Positions 27,136 through 35,802 of a DNA stretch of 64,000 nucleotides are shown piece by piece. The stretch's first letter is position 1, and each line of letters starts with the position of its first letter. This DNA comes from Pandoraea pnomenusa (GTDB lineage Bacteria > Pseudomonadota > Gammaproteobacteria > Burkholderiales > Burkholderiaceae). The position numbers and the translations under genes were made by a program. The stretch is from assembly GCF_000767615.3 (NCBI RefSeq), contig NZ_CP009553.3, positions 3,472,001-3,536,000 of the forward strand. The letters run 5' to 3'. The notes beneath the pieces were generated by a model. That model made no database searches, was not told where the DNA came from, and was given only the letters and a program-made list of their open reading frames with translations.

Positions 27136-29115
27136 TCAGATGTCGGCTTCGACTTCGTTGCCCTTGGCCTCGAGCCAGCTGCGGCGCTGGGCCGCCTCGC
27201 CCTTGCCCATGAGCATGTTCATGCGTGCGACCGTGGCATCGAAATCGAGGCCGCCGAGCGCCACCGGGCTCAGCCGGCGGGTATCGGGGTTCATGGTCGT
27301 TTCCCAGAGCTGCTCCGCGCTCATCTCGCCCAGCCCCTTGAAGCGGCTGATCGACCAGGCGGTCTCGCGCACCCCGTCCTTGCGCAGCTTGTCGAGAATC
27401 GACTCGAGTTCGCCTTCGTCCAGCGCGTAGAGTTTCTGCGCGGGCTTCTTGCCACGGGCCGGCGCATCCACGCGATACAGCGGCGGACGCGCAACGTAGA
27501 CGTGGCCCTTGGCGATGAGTTGCGGAAAATGCCGGAAGAACAGTGTGAGCAGCAGCACCTGGATATGCGAGCCATCGACGTCAGCATCGGAGAGGATGCA
27601 GATCTTCCCGTAGCGCAGGTTCGACAGGTCAGGCGTATCGTTCGCGCCGTGCGGATCCACACCGATGGCCACGGCGATATCGTGCACTTCGTTGTTGGCG
27701 AAGAGGCGGTCGCGCTCGGTCTCCCACGTGTTGAGCACCTTGCCGCGCAACGGCAGGATCGCCTGAAACTCCTTGTCACGCCCCATCTTCGCCGACCCAC
27801 CCGCCGAGTCGCCCTCCACGAGGAAGAGTTCGTTGCGCGTGATGTCCTCGGTCTCGCAATCGGTCAACTTGCCGGGCAGCACCGCCACCCCTGAGCTCTT
27901 CTTCTTCTCGATCTTCTGACCGGCGCGCGTGCGCGCCTGGGCCTGACGGATCACGAGCTCGGCGAGCTTCTTGCCGTGCTCGACATGATGGTTGAGCCAC
28001 AGCTCGAGCGCGGGGCGCGTGAACGACGACACGAGACGCACGGCATCGCGACTGTTCAGGCGTTCCTTGATCTGCCCCTGGAACTGCGGATCGAGCACCT
28101 TGGCCGAGAGCACGAACGACACGCGCGAGAAGACGTCCTCAGGCAGCAGTTTCACGCCCTTGGGCTGGAGATTGTGCAGTTCGATGAAGCCGCGCACGGC
28201 CTGGAACAGCCCCTCGCGCAGGCCGGATTCATGCGTGCCGCCGGCAGGCGTGGGAATCAGGTTGACGTAAGACTCGCGCACTTGCGCACCGTCTTCGGTC
28301 CAGGCCACGACCCACGCGGCGCCCTCGCCTTCCGCAAAGCTGTCTTCGTTGCCGTCGGCGAAACGCTCGCCTTCGAACAACGGAATGAGCGGCTCCGCGC
28401 CGTTGAGCGATTCGACCAGATACCCTCGCAGGCCATGCTCATAGAACCAGCTCTGCGCTTCGCCGTTCTTCTCCTGGCGCAACGTGACGCGCACGCCCGG
28501 CAACAGCACGGCCTTCGAGCGCAGCAGGCGTTGCAACTCGCCCAGCGGCAATGTGGGGCTATCGAAGTATCGGGCGTCCGGCCAGACCGTGACACGCGTG
28601 CCACTCCTCTTCTCACCACGTTGCGCCGCTCGCGAATGCAGCGCCACGCTGACGTTGCCGCCGTCGGCGAATTCGAGCTCGGAGACCTGGCCATCGCGCC
28701 AGACCGTCACGGCCAGCCGCGTGGCCAGAGCGTTCGTCACCGACACGCCCACCCCGTGGAGACCGCCCGAGAAGGTGTACGCGCCCCCGGCAGCCTTGTC
28801 GAACTTGCCACCGGCGTGCAGCCGCGTGAAGACGATTTCGACCACCGGCACGCCTTCTTCCGGATGGATGCCGACCGGAATGCCGCGACCGTCGTCCTCG
28901 ACGCTCACGGAGCCATCCCGGTTCAGGGTGACGAGAATCTCCTTGCCGTACCCGCCAAGCGCTTCGTCCGACGCGTTGTCGATGACTTCCTGAATGATGT
29001 GCAGCGGGTTTTCCGTGCGGGTGTACATGCCCGGGCGTTGCTTGACCGGCTCAAGGCCCTTGAGGACCTTGATGGACGCTTCGCTGTACTGGGCAGGCGT
29101 ATTTTTTTTCGACAT
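27136..29115 (-). CDS. parE: DNA topoisomerase IV subunit B
   Basis: A 659-residue ATPase subunit. The GHKL site includes EVIDNASDEALGG and DDGRGIPVG; the K-loop glycine motif is SGGLHGVGVSVTNAL. The TOPRIM domain has LVEGDSAGGSAKMGRDK and the metal-binding DADVDGSHI. The C-terminal end VARMNMLMGKGEAAQRRSWLE is typical. An inverted pair of DnaA boxes lies 34-57 bp upstream. The direction is the same as parC. Confidence 0.97.
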   Translation of the reverse strand: MSKKNTPAQYSEASIKVLKGLEPVKQRPGMYTRTENPLHIIQEVIDNASDEALGGYGKEILVTLNRDGSVSVEDDGRGIPVGIHPEEGVPVVEIVFTRLHAGGKFDKAAGGAYTFSGGLHGVGVSVTNALATRLAVTVWRDGQVSELEFADGGNVSVALHSRAAQRGEKRSGTRVTVWPDARYFDSPTLPLGELQRLLRSKAVLLPGVRVTLRQEKNGEAQSWFYEHGLRGYLVESLNGAEPLIPLFEGERFADGNEDSFAEGEGAAWVVAWTEDGAQVRESYVNLIPTPAGGTHESGLREGLFQAVRGFIELHNLQPKGVKLLPEDVFSRVSFVLSAKVLDPQFQGQIKERLNSRDAVRLVSSFTRPALELWLNHHVEHGKKLAELVIRQAQARTRAGQKIEKKKSSGVAVLPGKLTDCETEDITRNELFLVEGDSAGGSAKMGRDKEFQAILPLRGKVLNTWETERDRLFANNEVHDIAVAIGVDPHGANDTPDLSNLRYGKICILSDADVDGSHIQVLLLTLFFRHFPQLIAKGHVYVARPPLYRVDAPARGKKPAQKLYALDEGELESILDKLRKDGVRETAWSISRFKGLGEMSAEQLWETTMNPDTRRLSPVALGGLDFDATVARMNMLMGKGEAAQRRSWLEAKGNEVEADI

Positions 29116-29148
29116 AGCGTGACTGAATTGGGGTTCGGCGCCCGCCGA

Positions 29149-29172
29149 TTATCCACACTTCCTGTGGACAAC
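29149..29172. promoter_or_regulatory. Inverted pair of DnaA boxes upstream of parE
   Basis: A perfect DnaA box TTATCCACA (29149-29157) is followed after 6 bp by TGTGGACAA (29164-29172), the inverted copy with one mismatch. The pair is also a 9-bp-arm hairpin. It sits 34 bp upstream of the parE start, where a promoter is expected. Confidence 0.65.
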
Positions 29173-29353
29173 CACGGGGAAAACCCATTAACACATGACA
29201 AAAGTGACGCCGGATCAACGACTTGAGTTGCGGCGCCCACATAATGGGCACTCGGTGCCCGTCCGACGTGCGGACGGCACCGCATGAATCGCGGCCTATT
29301 GTACTGTCACTCGCGGCGCCTTCGGGTTAGCGCGCCACGGTGCCAACGCAAGA

Positions 29354-29371
29354 CGGCCGGACAACCGGCCG
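29354..29371. terminator. Weak hairpin after uup
   Basis: The stem CGGCCGG / CCGGCCG (29354-29360 with 29365-29371) around ACAA lies 50 bp past the uup stop. There is no clear T run on the minus side, so termination is uncertain. Confidence 0.4.
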
Positions 29372-29420
29372 CCTGCGTGTCTTTCGTGTCGCGAAGGGAA
29401 CCCCAACGCGACGAGCGCGA

Positions 29421-31352
29421 TCAGGCGCTCTCGCCGCGCTGCTTCGCCTCGAGCACTTCCCAGCGTTCGAGCGCCTCGAGCAACTCCAGTTCAATCGCCT
29501 CGAAACGTTCGGACAGCGCCGCCCCGGCCGCCGGATCTTTCACAAAGATCGAACCGTCCTCGAGCCTGGCGGCCGCGTCTTTCTGCTCGTTCTCGAGCGC
29601 GGCGATGCGCTCGGGCAGCCCGTCGAGTTCACGCTGCTCCTTGTAGCTGAGCTTGACCGTGCGGTTCGTGCCGCGTCGGGTTGCGCTCGCGGCTTCCTTC
29701 GGCGCAACGTCCGCCGGCGCATGCTGTGCCGAAAGCGCCGCCGCGCGCGCGCTCTGCACCTGCCAGTCGGTGAAGCCGCCGACATATTCGCGCCAGTGGC
29801 CGTCGCCCTCGGCGGCGATCACCGAGGTCACGACGTTGTCGAGGAACGTCCGGTCGTGACTCACCAGGAACACCGTGCCGCTGTACTCCTCGAGCAATTC
29901 CTCGAGCAGTTCGAGCGTGGGGATATCGAGATCGTTGGTCGGTTCGTCGAGCACGAGCACGTTGGCCGGACGCGCGAACAAGCGCGCGAGCAGCAAACGA
30001 TTGCGCTCGCCGCCGGAGAGCGACTTCACCGGCGAGCGGGCGCGCTCCGGCGAAAACAGGAAATCGCCCAGATAGCTCATGACGTGCTTGCGCGTGCCAT
30101 TGATTTCGATCCAGTCACTGCCCGGGCTGATCGTGTCGAGCAGATTGCGTTCCGGGTCGAGTTGCGCGCGCATCTGGTCGAAGTACGCCACCTGCAGGTT
30201 CGTGCCCACGCGAATCTGTCCGCTGTCCGGCGCGATCTCGCCGAGGATCAGCTTGAGCATGGTGGTCTTGCCCACGCCGTTCGGTCCCACGAGACCGACC
30301 TTGTCGCCACGCATGAGCGTCGCCGAGAAGTCGCGCACGATCACGCGACCGTCGTACGACTTGGTGACGTTGGTCAGCTCCGCGACGATCTTGCCCGACT
30401 TCTCGGCCTGCGCCACGTCCATGCGCACGTTGCCCTGGATCTCGCGACGCTCGGCCCGTTCGTTGCGCATGGTCTTGAGTCGTTCGATGCGCGACACGCT
30501 GCGCGTGCGACGCGCCTCCACTCCCTTGCGGATCCAGACTTCTTCCTGCGCGAGCAACTTGTCGAACTTCTCGTTCTCCACGCGCTCGACCTCGAGCTGG
30601 GCCGCCTTACGTTCCTGATATTGCGTGAAGTTGCCCGGGTAGGAGAGCAAATGTCCGCGATCGAGTTCGACGATGCGCGTGGCAACGCGATCGAGGAAGC
30701 TGCGGTCGTGGGTAATGAACAGCAGTGCACCGCGATAGCCGATCAGCAACTCTTCGAGCCAGCGAATCGCCTCGAAATCGAGGTGGTTGGTCGGTTCGTC
30801 GAGCAGCATCACGTCGGGCTTCGCCACCCAGGCCTGCGCGAGCGACACGCGCTTTTGCATCCCGCCGGAGAGCGCGCCCACGCGGGCATGGCCGTCGAGG
30901 CCGAGCTGCGCGATGGTGGTCTCCACGCGCGTCTTGAGCTGCCAGGCGTCGGCGGCGTCGAGCGACGACTGCAAACTGTTCAGGCGGGCGAGCAGCGCGT
31001 CGTGCTCCGCGCCCTCGGGTGCGTCGGCGAGCGCCTCGGCCGTGTGGTCGTAGTCGGACAGCAGCACGTGCAGATCGCCCAGCCCGAGTGCAACGGCGTC
31101 GAACACGCTTTGCGCCGGATCGAACTGCGGCTCCTGCGGTACATAGACCGTATTCAGGCCGGCCTGACGCGCAACGAGGCCGTCGTCGGGCGCGGTCAGC
31201 CCCGCCACGATCTTGAGCAGCGACGACTTGCCGGCGCCATTGCGTCCGATAAGCCCGACGCGCTCACCGGCTTCGAGCGAAAAATCGGCATTGTCGAGCA
31301 ATGCCACGTGACCGAACGCCAACTGGGCGCCGGTGATGGAGTACAAGGCCAT
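29421..31352 (-). CDS. uup: ABC-F family ATPase, Uup-like
   Basis: A 643-residue soluble protein with two ABC cassettes and no membrane part. Cassette 1 has GRNGAGKSS, signature LSGGMQKRV and LLDEPTNHLDF; cassette 2 has GPNGVGKTT, LSGGERNRL and VLDEPTNDLDI. The C-terminal region (about 560-640) is a charged coiled coil, as in Uup, which binds branched DNA and ribosomes. Uup affects transposon excision and ribosome function. The start MALYSITGAQL at 31352 was chosen where homology begins. Confidence 0.93.
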   Translation of the reverse strand: MALYSITGAQLAFGHVALLDNADFSLEAGERVGLIGRNGAGKSSLLKIVAGLTAPDDGLVARQAGLNTVYVPQEPQFDPAQSVFDAVALGLGDLHVLLSDYDHTAEALADAPEGAEHDALLARLNSLQSSLDAADAWQLKTRVETTIAQLGLDGHARVGALSGGMQKRVSLAQAWVAKPDVMLLDEPTNHLDFEAIRWLEELLIGYRGALLFITHDRSFLDRVATRIVELDRGHLLSYPGNFTQYQERKAAQLEVERVENEKFDKLLAQEEVWIRKGVEARRTRSVSRIERLKTMRNERAERREIQGNVRMDVAQAEKSGKIVAELTNVTKSYDGRVIVRDFSATLMRGDKVGLVGPNGVGKTTMLKLILGEIAPDSGQIRVGTNLQVAYFDQMRAQLDPERNLLDTISPGSDWIEINGTRKHVMSYLGDFLFSPERARSPVKSLSGGERNRLLLARLFARPANVLVLDEPTNDLDIPTLELLEELLEEYSGTVFLVSHDRTFLDNVVTSVIAAEGDGHWREYVGGFTDWQVQSARAAALSAQHAPADVAPKEAASATRRGTNRTVKLSYKEQRELDGLPERIAALENEQKDAAARLEDGSIFVKDPAAGAALSERFEAIELELLEALERWEVLEAKQRGESA

Positions 31353-31469
31353 GTGTCGGGAAACGCGTGAACTGCGATGGAAGATATTGTAGTGCCGGGT
31401 GCATTGCCCCGGCCGAAATTGCGGCACCCGCGGCGACAACATCCGCCGCGCCGCCTTGCCGACGCGCGT

Positions 31470-31937
31470 CTAGGGGCTCGCTGGCGCACGCAGCATTTCG
31501 ATGTGCATGATGCCGTCTTCGTCATAGGGCTCGCTCGCCTTGACGAATCCGAAGCTACCGTAAAACGCCTCGAGGTGGGCCTGCGCACCGATTCGCAGTG
31601 GGGCTTTTGGCCATTTCGCTTCGGCGATGGCCACTGCGCGCGCAAGCAATTCGCGCCCGAGCCCGGTGCCCCGGTGCGACGCCGCCGTGATCACCCGCCC
31701 GATCGACGCTTCGTCGTAGGCCAGCCCCGGAGGTAACAGCCGCAGGTACGCGGCAATCTGTGGTTGATTCGACGCGTCACGCGATTGCGCGACAAGATGC
31801 AGGCTTTGAGGGTCGCGACCGTCGATGTCCTGATACGGGCATTGTTGCTCCACCACGAACACCGCGTTGCGCGCGGCCAGAATGCGGTACAGCAACGTGG
31901 CGCCCAGTTCATCGAACGACTTGCACATCCATTCCAT
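31470..31937 (-). CDS. GNAT acetyltransferase, ElaA-like
   Basis: A 155-residue ElaA-type GNAT. It opens with the family block LLYRILAARNAVFVVEQQCPYQDIDGRD shortened here to its core RNAVFVVEQQCPYQDID, and the acetyl-CoA loop is RVITAASHRGTGLGRELL. The substrate is unknown. A GGAGAGTCGGG element precedes MEWMCKSF at 31937. The frame is open further upstream but without homology. Confidence 0.88.
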   Translation of the reverse strand: MEWMCKSFDELGATLLYRILAARNAVFVVEQQCPYQDIDGRDPQSLHLVAQSRDASNQPQIAAYLRLLPPGLAYDEASIGRVITAASHRGTGLGRELLARAVAIAEAKWPKAPLRIGAQAHLEAFYGSFGFVKASEPYDEDGIMHIEMLRAPASP

Positions 31938-32036
31938 TCCCGACTCTCCAGCCTCGCGACGCAAAGGCGGGACTATAGCACCGTCGCAAAACGGCGATGC
32001 CGCATCTCGCACACAAGGGGGAAGGGAAAAACCGGC

Positions 32037-32270
32037 TTACTGATAATAGACGATGCCCTGCTCGATATCGGCACGGGCGTTACGCTCCGCGTCGTCGAGG
32101 GCGTTGCCCTGCGTGGCGAAACCATAGGCGGTCTGCACCTGGTACGCCCCTACCTTCTCCAACCCCTGACGGGTCGGGCGATGAATCTCGTAGAACGCGT
32201 CCCAGCGAGCATTGTCGCGCTCGACGGCATGGACGACGTACTGGAATTCCTGATATTGGGTTGTTTTCAT
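32037..32270 (-). CDS. Small conserved-looking protein of unknown function
   Basis: A 77-residue acidic soluble protein, rich in aromatic residues (YQEFQYVVHAVERDNARWDAFYEIHRP). It has a clear AGGAAGA ribosome-binding site 7 bp before the ATG, and its codon use is normal for the window, so it is likely real. I do not recognise a characterised family. A perfect 14-bp palindrome lies 71 bp upstream, perhaps an operator. Confidence 0.75.
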   Translation of the reverse strand: MKTTQYQEFQYVVHAVERDNARWDAFYEIHRPTRQGLEKVGAYQVQTAYGFATQGNALDDAERNARADIEQGIVYYQ

Positions 32271-32340
32271 TTTGTATTCTTCCTACTGCAAAAAAATTGA
32301 CTAATAACTATTCCTCTCGAATCGGCTTACGGTGGTGAGA

Positions 32341-32354
32341 GTGCAAATTTGCAC
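32341..32354. promoter_or_regulatory. Perfect 14-bp palindrome
   Basis: GTGCAAATTTGCAC is a complete inverted repeat with an AT-rich centre, standing 71 bp upstream of the small protein gene ending at 32037. It looks like a dimeric repressor site; the cognate regulator is unknown. Confidence 0.5.
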
Positions 32355-32851
32355 AAATGTTTCCGTGAAGTGCACGCAGCGTAGCGACCGAATGTGACAA
32401 AGACACGACATTCGCATGACCGACACAAGCGACACAGGCCCACGGGGCTCACTGGGTCAGGCCATGTCGGACGCGCCTGAGCGCGAATTCGATGCAAGAC
32501 GGTGCAGGCCGCGTGCGCACCTGAATTGCGCAAACCTGACGCAATGCGGGTGATCTGAACGACTTCCTGTTTCGGGGAACGATGACCGCGCATCCGGTAC
32601 GGACGGCGGCGGGAGCGCCTGAGCGCTCGGAGCGGCGGCCACAACGCGTCGCGCGACACCTCTGTAGTGGTTTTCGTGTCGTGCGCTCGCTTTCGCCGGA
32701 CAGGCAACGCTTTTGCCCGGCAAGGCATACCGCTGAAGACTGCCCTCAGGGCTCCCGGAATTAGCGGGAAATCGAGTGCAGTTGACGAATGATAGCAGAA
32801 ATCGACGCACCGTGCCGTTTGACGCGTCGACTCGATGCCAAACGCCCGACG
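32355..32851. other. Gene-poor stretch
   Basis: About 500 bp between the small-protein promoter and the 3' end of the next leftward gene. Open frames here are GC-driven, lack ribosome sites and resemble nothing. No RNA gene or strong terminator could be recognised. Confidence 0.5.
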
Positions 32852-33367
32852 TCAGCGGCTTGCCGAAGGCTCGTCCATCTGCCGCAGGATCCAGTACATG
32901 TAGCCGGCGAACGCGCCGAAGATGACGTGTCCGGCGAGCATCGTCCAGCCTCGCGATTCGATGAACCACGGGAAAAGCTGCGTCATGACGTAGAAGTTCA
33001 CGGCATACACGGCCAGACCGAACACGGCGCCCGCGACCGATACGGTCACTACGTCCGAATCCAGCCGGAACGGGGCGACGATCGCGCCCAGCACCACGCC
33101 GAGCACCACACCGATGGTGGCGTGGACGACCAGCGCCATGGCGACGATGGAAAGATCGAACGTGGCGGGCTGGGTAATGATGCCCGGCCCGAGGACGATG
33201 GCCGCCACCATGCGCGGCGGCACCCAGGGACTCTGGCCGGAGACCAGCAGCACCATGAGCATTTCCACGGCGGAGAAAAAGGCGCAGGCGACGAAACCGG
33301 CCACGGCGGCGGCGGCCCAGTCGGGCGAGCGGTGCGTGTAGCGATGCGAGTGGAGGTGTAGTTCCAT
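32852..33367 (-). CDS. Four-helix membrane protein of unknown function
   Basis: A 171-residue protein with a His-rich N terminus (HLHSHRYTHRS) and about four transmembrane segments, at roughly 18-42, 75-95, 105-130 and 145-162. A strong GGGAGGACATC precedes the start at 33367. I recognise no characterised domain; it resembles unannotated membrane proteins of Burkholderiaceae. The histidines might bind metal, which is only a guess. Confidence 0.78.
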   Translation of the reverse strand: MELHLHSHRYTHRSPDWAAAAVAGFVACAFFSAVEMLMVLLVSGQSPWVPPRMVAAIVLGPGIITQPATFDLSIVAMALVVHATIGVVLGVVLGAIVAPFRLDSDVVTVSVAGAVFGLAVYAVNFYVMTQLFPWFIESRGWTMLAGHVIFGAFAGYMYWILRQMDEPSASR

Positions 33368-33522
33368 GATGTCCTCCCGGAAGGGTCACTCACAGAGCCG
33401 CCGGTGGGACCGGCAGTGTTTTCAGGATAGGACAATCCAGCCGCGGTGAAGGGCGGGCGTACCGGGCGACGCTATATACTGGGTCACAACCCGCCGCCGG
33501 CGGGACTTCAGGGAGATATCGT

Positions 33523-33720
33523 ATGTCCAGTCTGATTGGCTTGCTCGTCGCTATCGTGCTCGTCGGAATCCCCGTCTGGCGCATTCTGACCCGGCTGGGC
33601 CTGTCGCCGTGGTTCACGATATTGGCCTTCATTCCGGTGATCAACATCATTTCGCTGTGGCTGCTCTCCTATGCCAACTGGCCGGGGCAGCGCGCGTCCG
33701 CGCAAGCGCCGACGGTCTAG
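33523..33720 (+). CDS. Small membrane protein
   Basis: A 65-residue protein with two hydrophobic helices (about 4-22 and 30-50) and a short polar tail. A GGGAG element lies 8 bp before the start. Such two-helix proteins are common and mostly unstudied. It is a separate gene 137 bp before glnS. Confidence 0.72.
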   Translation: MSSLIGLLVAIVLVGIPVWRILTRLGLSPWFTILAFIPVINIISLWLLSYANWPGQRASAQAPTV

Positions 33721-33857
33721 TCCCGCCGCGCGGGTGCCTCGCATGCGCGGGGCATCGCGCGGGCGCCCGGGGCGCCTGCGTGTCGGCGCATCGATGCTCG
33801 CCCGTGGTGCAGTGCGGTACGGTAGAATATTCGCCAAACTCCGAACACTGGACTGGC

Positions 33858-35576
33858 ATGAGCACAGAGCTGAACGCGGCATCCAATTTCATCCGCAACA
33901 TCATTGACGAAGACAATCGCTCGGGCAAATGGGGCCAGCGCGTCGAGACGCGCTTTCCGCCGGAGCCGAACGGATATCTGCACATCGGTCACGCCAAAGC
34001 GATCTGCCTGAATTTCGGCGTGGCGCGCGACTACGACGGCGTGTGCCATCTGCGCTTCGACGACACCAACCCCGAAAAGGAAGAGACCGAATACGTCGAC
34101 TCGATCATCGACATGGTCAAGTGGCTCGGTTTCAGCTATCAGACGCCGCAAAAGGAACACCTGTACTTCGCGAGCGATTACTTCGAGCAGCTGTATCAGG
34201 GCGCCGAAATCCTGATCCAGCGCGGCAAGGCCTATGTCGACAGCCAGAGCGCCGAAGACATGCGCGCCAATCGGGGCACCCTCACCGAACCGGGCAAGGA
34301 TTCGCCGTTCCGCAATCGCACCGTCGAGGAAAATCTCGACCTGTTCCGCCGCATGCGCGCGGGCGAATTCGCCGACGGCACGCACGTGCTGCGCGCCAAG
34401 ATCGACATGGCGTCGCCCAACATCAACCTGCGCGACCCGGCGATCTACCGGATTCGGCACGCCCACCACCACCGCACGGGCGACGCGTGGTGCATCTACC
34501 CGATGTACACGTACGCCCACCCGCTCGAGGACGCCATCGAGAACATCACGCACAGCCTGTGCACGCTGGAGTTCGAAGACCAGCGCCCGTTCTATGACTG
34601 GGTGCTCGGTGAGCTGGCCGATGCGGGCATGTTCACGCGCCCCACGCCGCAACAGATCGAATTCGCACGCCTGCAACTGACGTATGCGATCACGAGCAAG
34701 CGCAAGCTGCGTCAACTGGTCGACGAGAAGTTCGTCGACGGTTGGGACGATCCGCGCATGCCCACGCTGGTCGGCCTGCGTCGCCGCGGCTTCTCGCCCG
34801 AGAGCCTGCAACTGTTCTGCGAGCGCATCGGCGTTGCCAAGTCGGCGTCGTGGATCGACATGAGCATTCTCGAGCAGGCATTGCGCGATGACCTCGATCC
34901 GAAGGCACCGCGCGCGACGGCCGTGCTCGATCCGCTCAAGCTGATCATCGACAACTACCCCGAAGGCCAGCAGGAAGACTGCCAGGCGCCGGTGCATCCG
35001 CACTTCCCGGAGCGCGGCATGCGCACGTTCCCGATCTCGCGCGAGCTGTGGATCGAGCGCGAAGATTTCCAGGCCGAGCCGGTCAAGGGCTTCTTCCGGC
35101 TCTTCCCGGGAAACAAGGTGCGTCTGCGCTACGGCTACGTGGTCGAGTGCACCGGTTTCGACACCGATGCCGACGGCAATGTCACGGCGGTGCACTGCAA
35201 CTACTTCGAGGACAGCCGTTCGGGCACGCCGGGCGCGGACAACTACAAGGTCAAGGGCAACATCCACTGGGTGAGCGCGGCGCACGCGCTGGCCGCGGAA
35301 GTGCGCATCTACGACCGCCTGTTCCTGGACCCGCATCCCGATGCCGGCGAGAAGAACTTCCTCGACGCCCTCAACCCGAATGCGAAGCGCGTCACGCAGG
35401 CGTACATCGAGCCGGGGCTGGTGAGCGCGGCGCCGGAAGATCGCGTGCAGTTCGAGCGTCACGGCTACTTCGTTGCCGACCGCCACGACGCGGTCCCGGG
35501 CAAACCGGTGTTCAACCGCATCGTCTCGCTCAAGGACAGCTGGGCAGTGAAGCCGGCCAAGGGTGGCGGCAAGTAA
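33858..35576 (+). CDS. glnS: Glutamine--tRNA ligase
   Basis: A 572-residue class I aminoacyl-tRNA synthetase that charges tRNA-Gln. The HIGH motif appears in PPEPNGYLHIGHAKAI (36-51) and the KMSKS-like loop as ITSKRKLRQL. The C-terminal beta-barrel anticodon-binding domain covers the last 200 residues. The start MSTELNAASNF (33858) is at the known homology start; the frame is open upstream but overlaps the small membrane gene. It ends at a strong terminator. Confidence 0.97.
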   Translation: MSTELNAASNFIRNIIDEDNRSGKWGQRVETRFPPEPNGYLHIGHAKAICLNFGVARDYDGVCHLRFDDTNPEKEETEYVDSIIDMVKWLGFSYQTPQKEHLYFASDYFEQLYQGAEILIQRGKAYVDSQSAEDMRANRGTLTEPGKDSPFRNRTVEENLDLFRRMRAGEFADGTHVLRAKIDMASPNINLRDPAIYRIRHAHHHRTGDAWCIYPMYTYAHPLEDAIENITHSLCTLEFEDQRPFYDWVLGELADAGMFTRPTPQQIEFARLQLTYAITSKRKLRQLVDEKFVDGWDDPRMPTLVGLRRRGFSPESLQLFCERIGVAKSASWIDMSILEQALRDDLDPKAPRATAVLDPLKLIIDNYPEGQQEDCQAPVHPHFPERGMRTFPISRELWIEREDFQAEPVKGFFRLFPGNKVRLRYGYVVECTGFDTDADGNVTAVHCNYFEDSRSGTPGADNYKVKGNIHWVSAAHALAAEVRIYDRLFLDPHPDAGEKNFLDALNPNAKRVTQAYIEPGLVSAAPEDRVQFERHGYFVADRHDAVPGKPVFNRIVSLKDSWAVKPAKGGGK

Positions 35577-35601
35577 GCCCAGGCGTCCCGCCCCTCAACG
35601 C

Positions 35602-35630
35602 AAAACCCGCGCTCCCGAGCGCGGGTTTTT
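35602..35630 (+). terminator. Intrinsic terminator after glnS
   Basis: The stem AAAACCCGCGCTC / GAGCGCGGGTTTT (35602-35614 with 35617-35629) carries a T run and lies 26 bp after the glnS stop. Confidence 0.92.
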
Positions 35631-35802
35631 GCTTTGTGCCTTCGCTCTCGCCTTCGCCTGAAATATCGACTATAAGGCGCGCGCACGCCCGTCTGCGTCG
35701 GTTCGGCGTATGCTCGCGACCGACATCGCCGGATACCCAGTCCGGCCTCGACTCACCGAATGCGCGTTCTCATTCGCCAGCCGCCGCTTCCGACGCCCGT
35801 CC

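Noticed and set aside
29340..31370. 676-residue frame opposite uup
   Set aside because: Antisense to intact ABC cassettes; no motif of its own.
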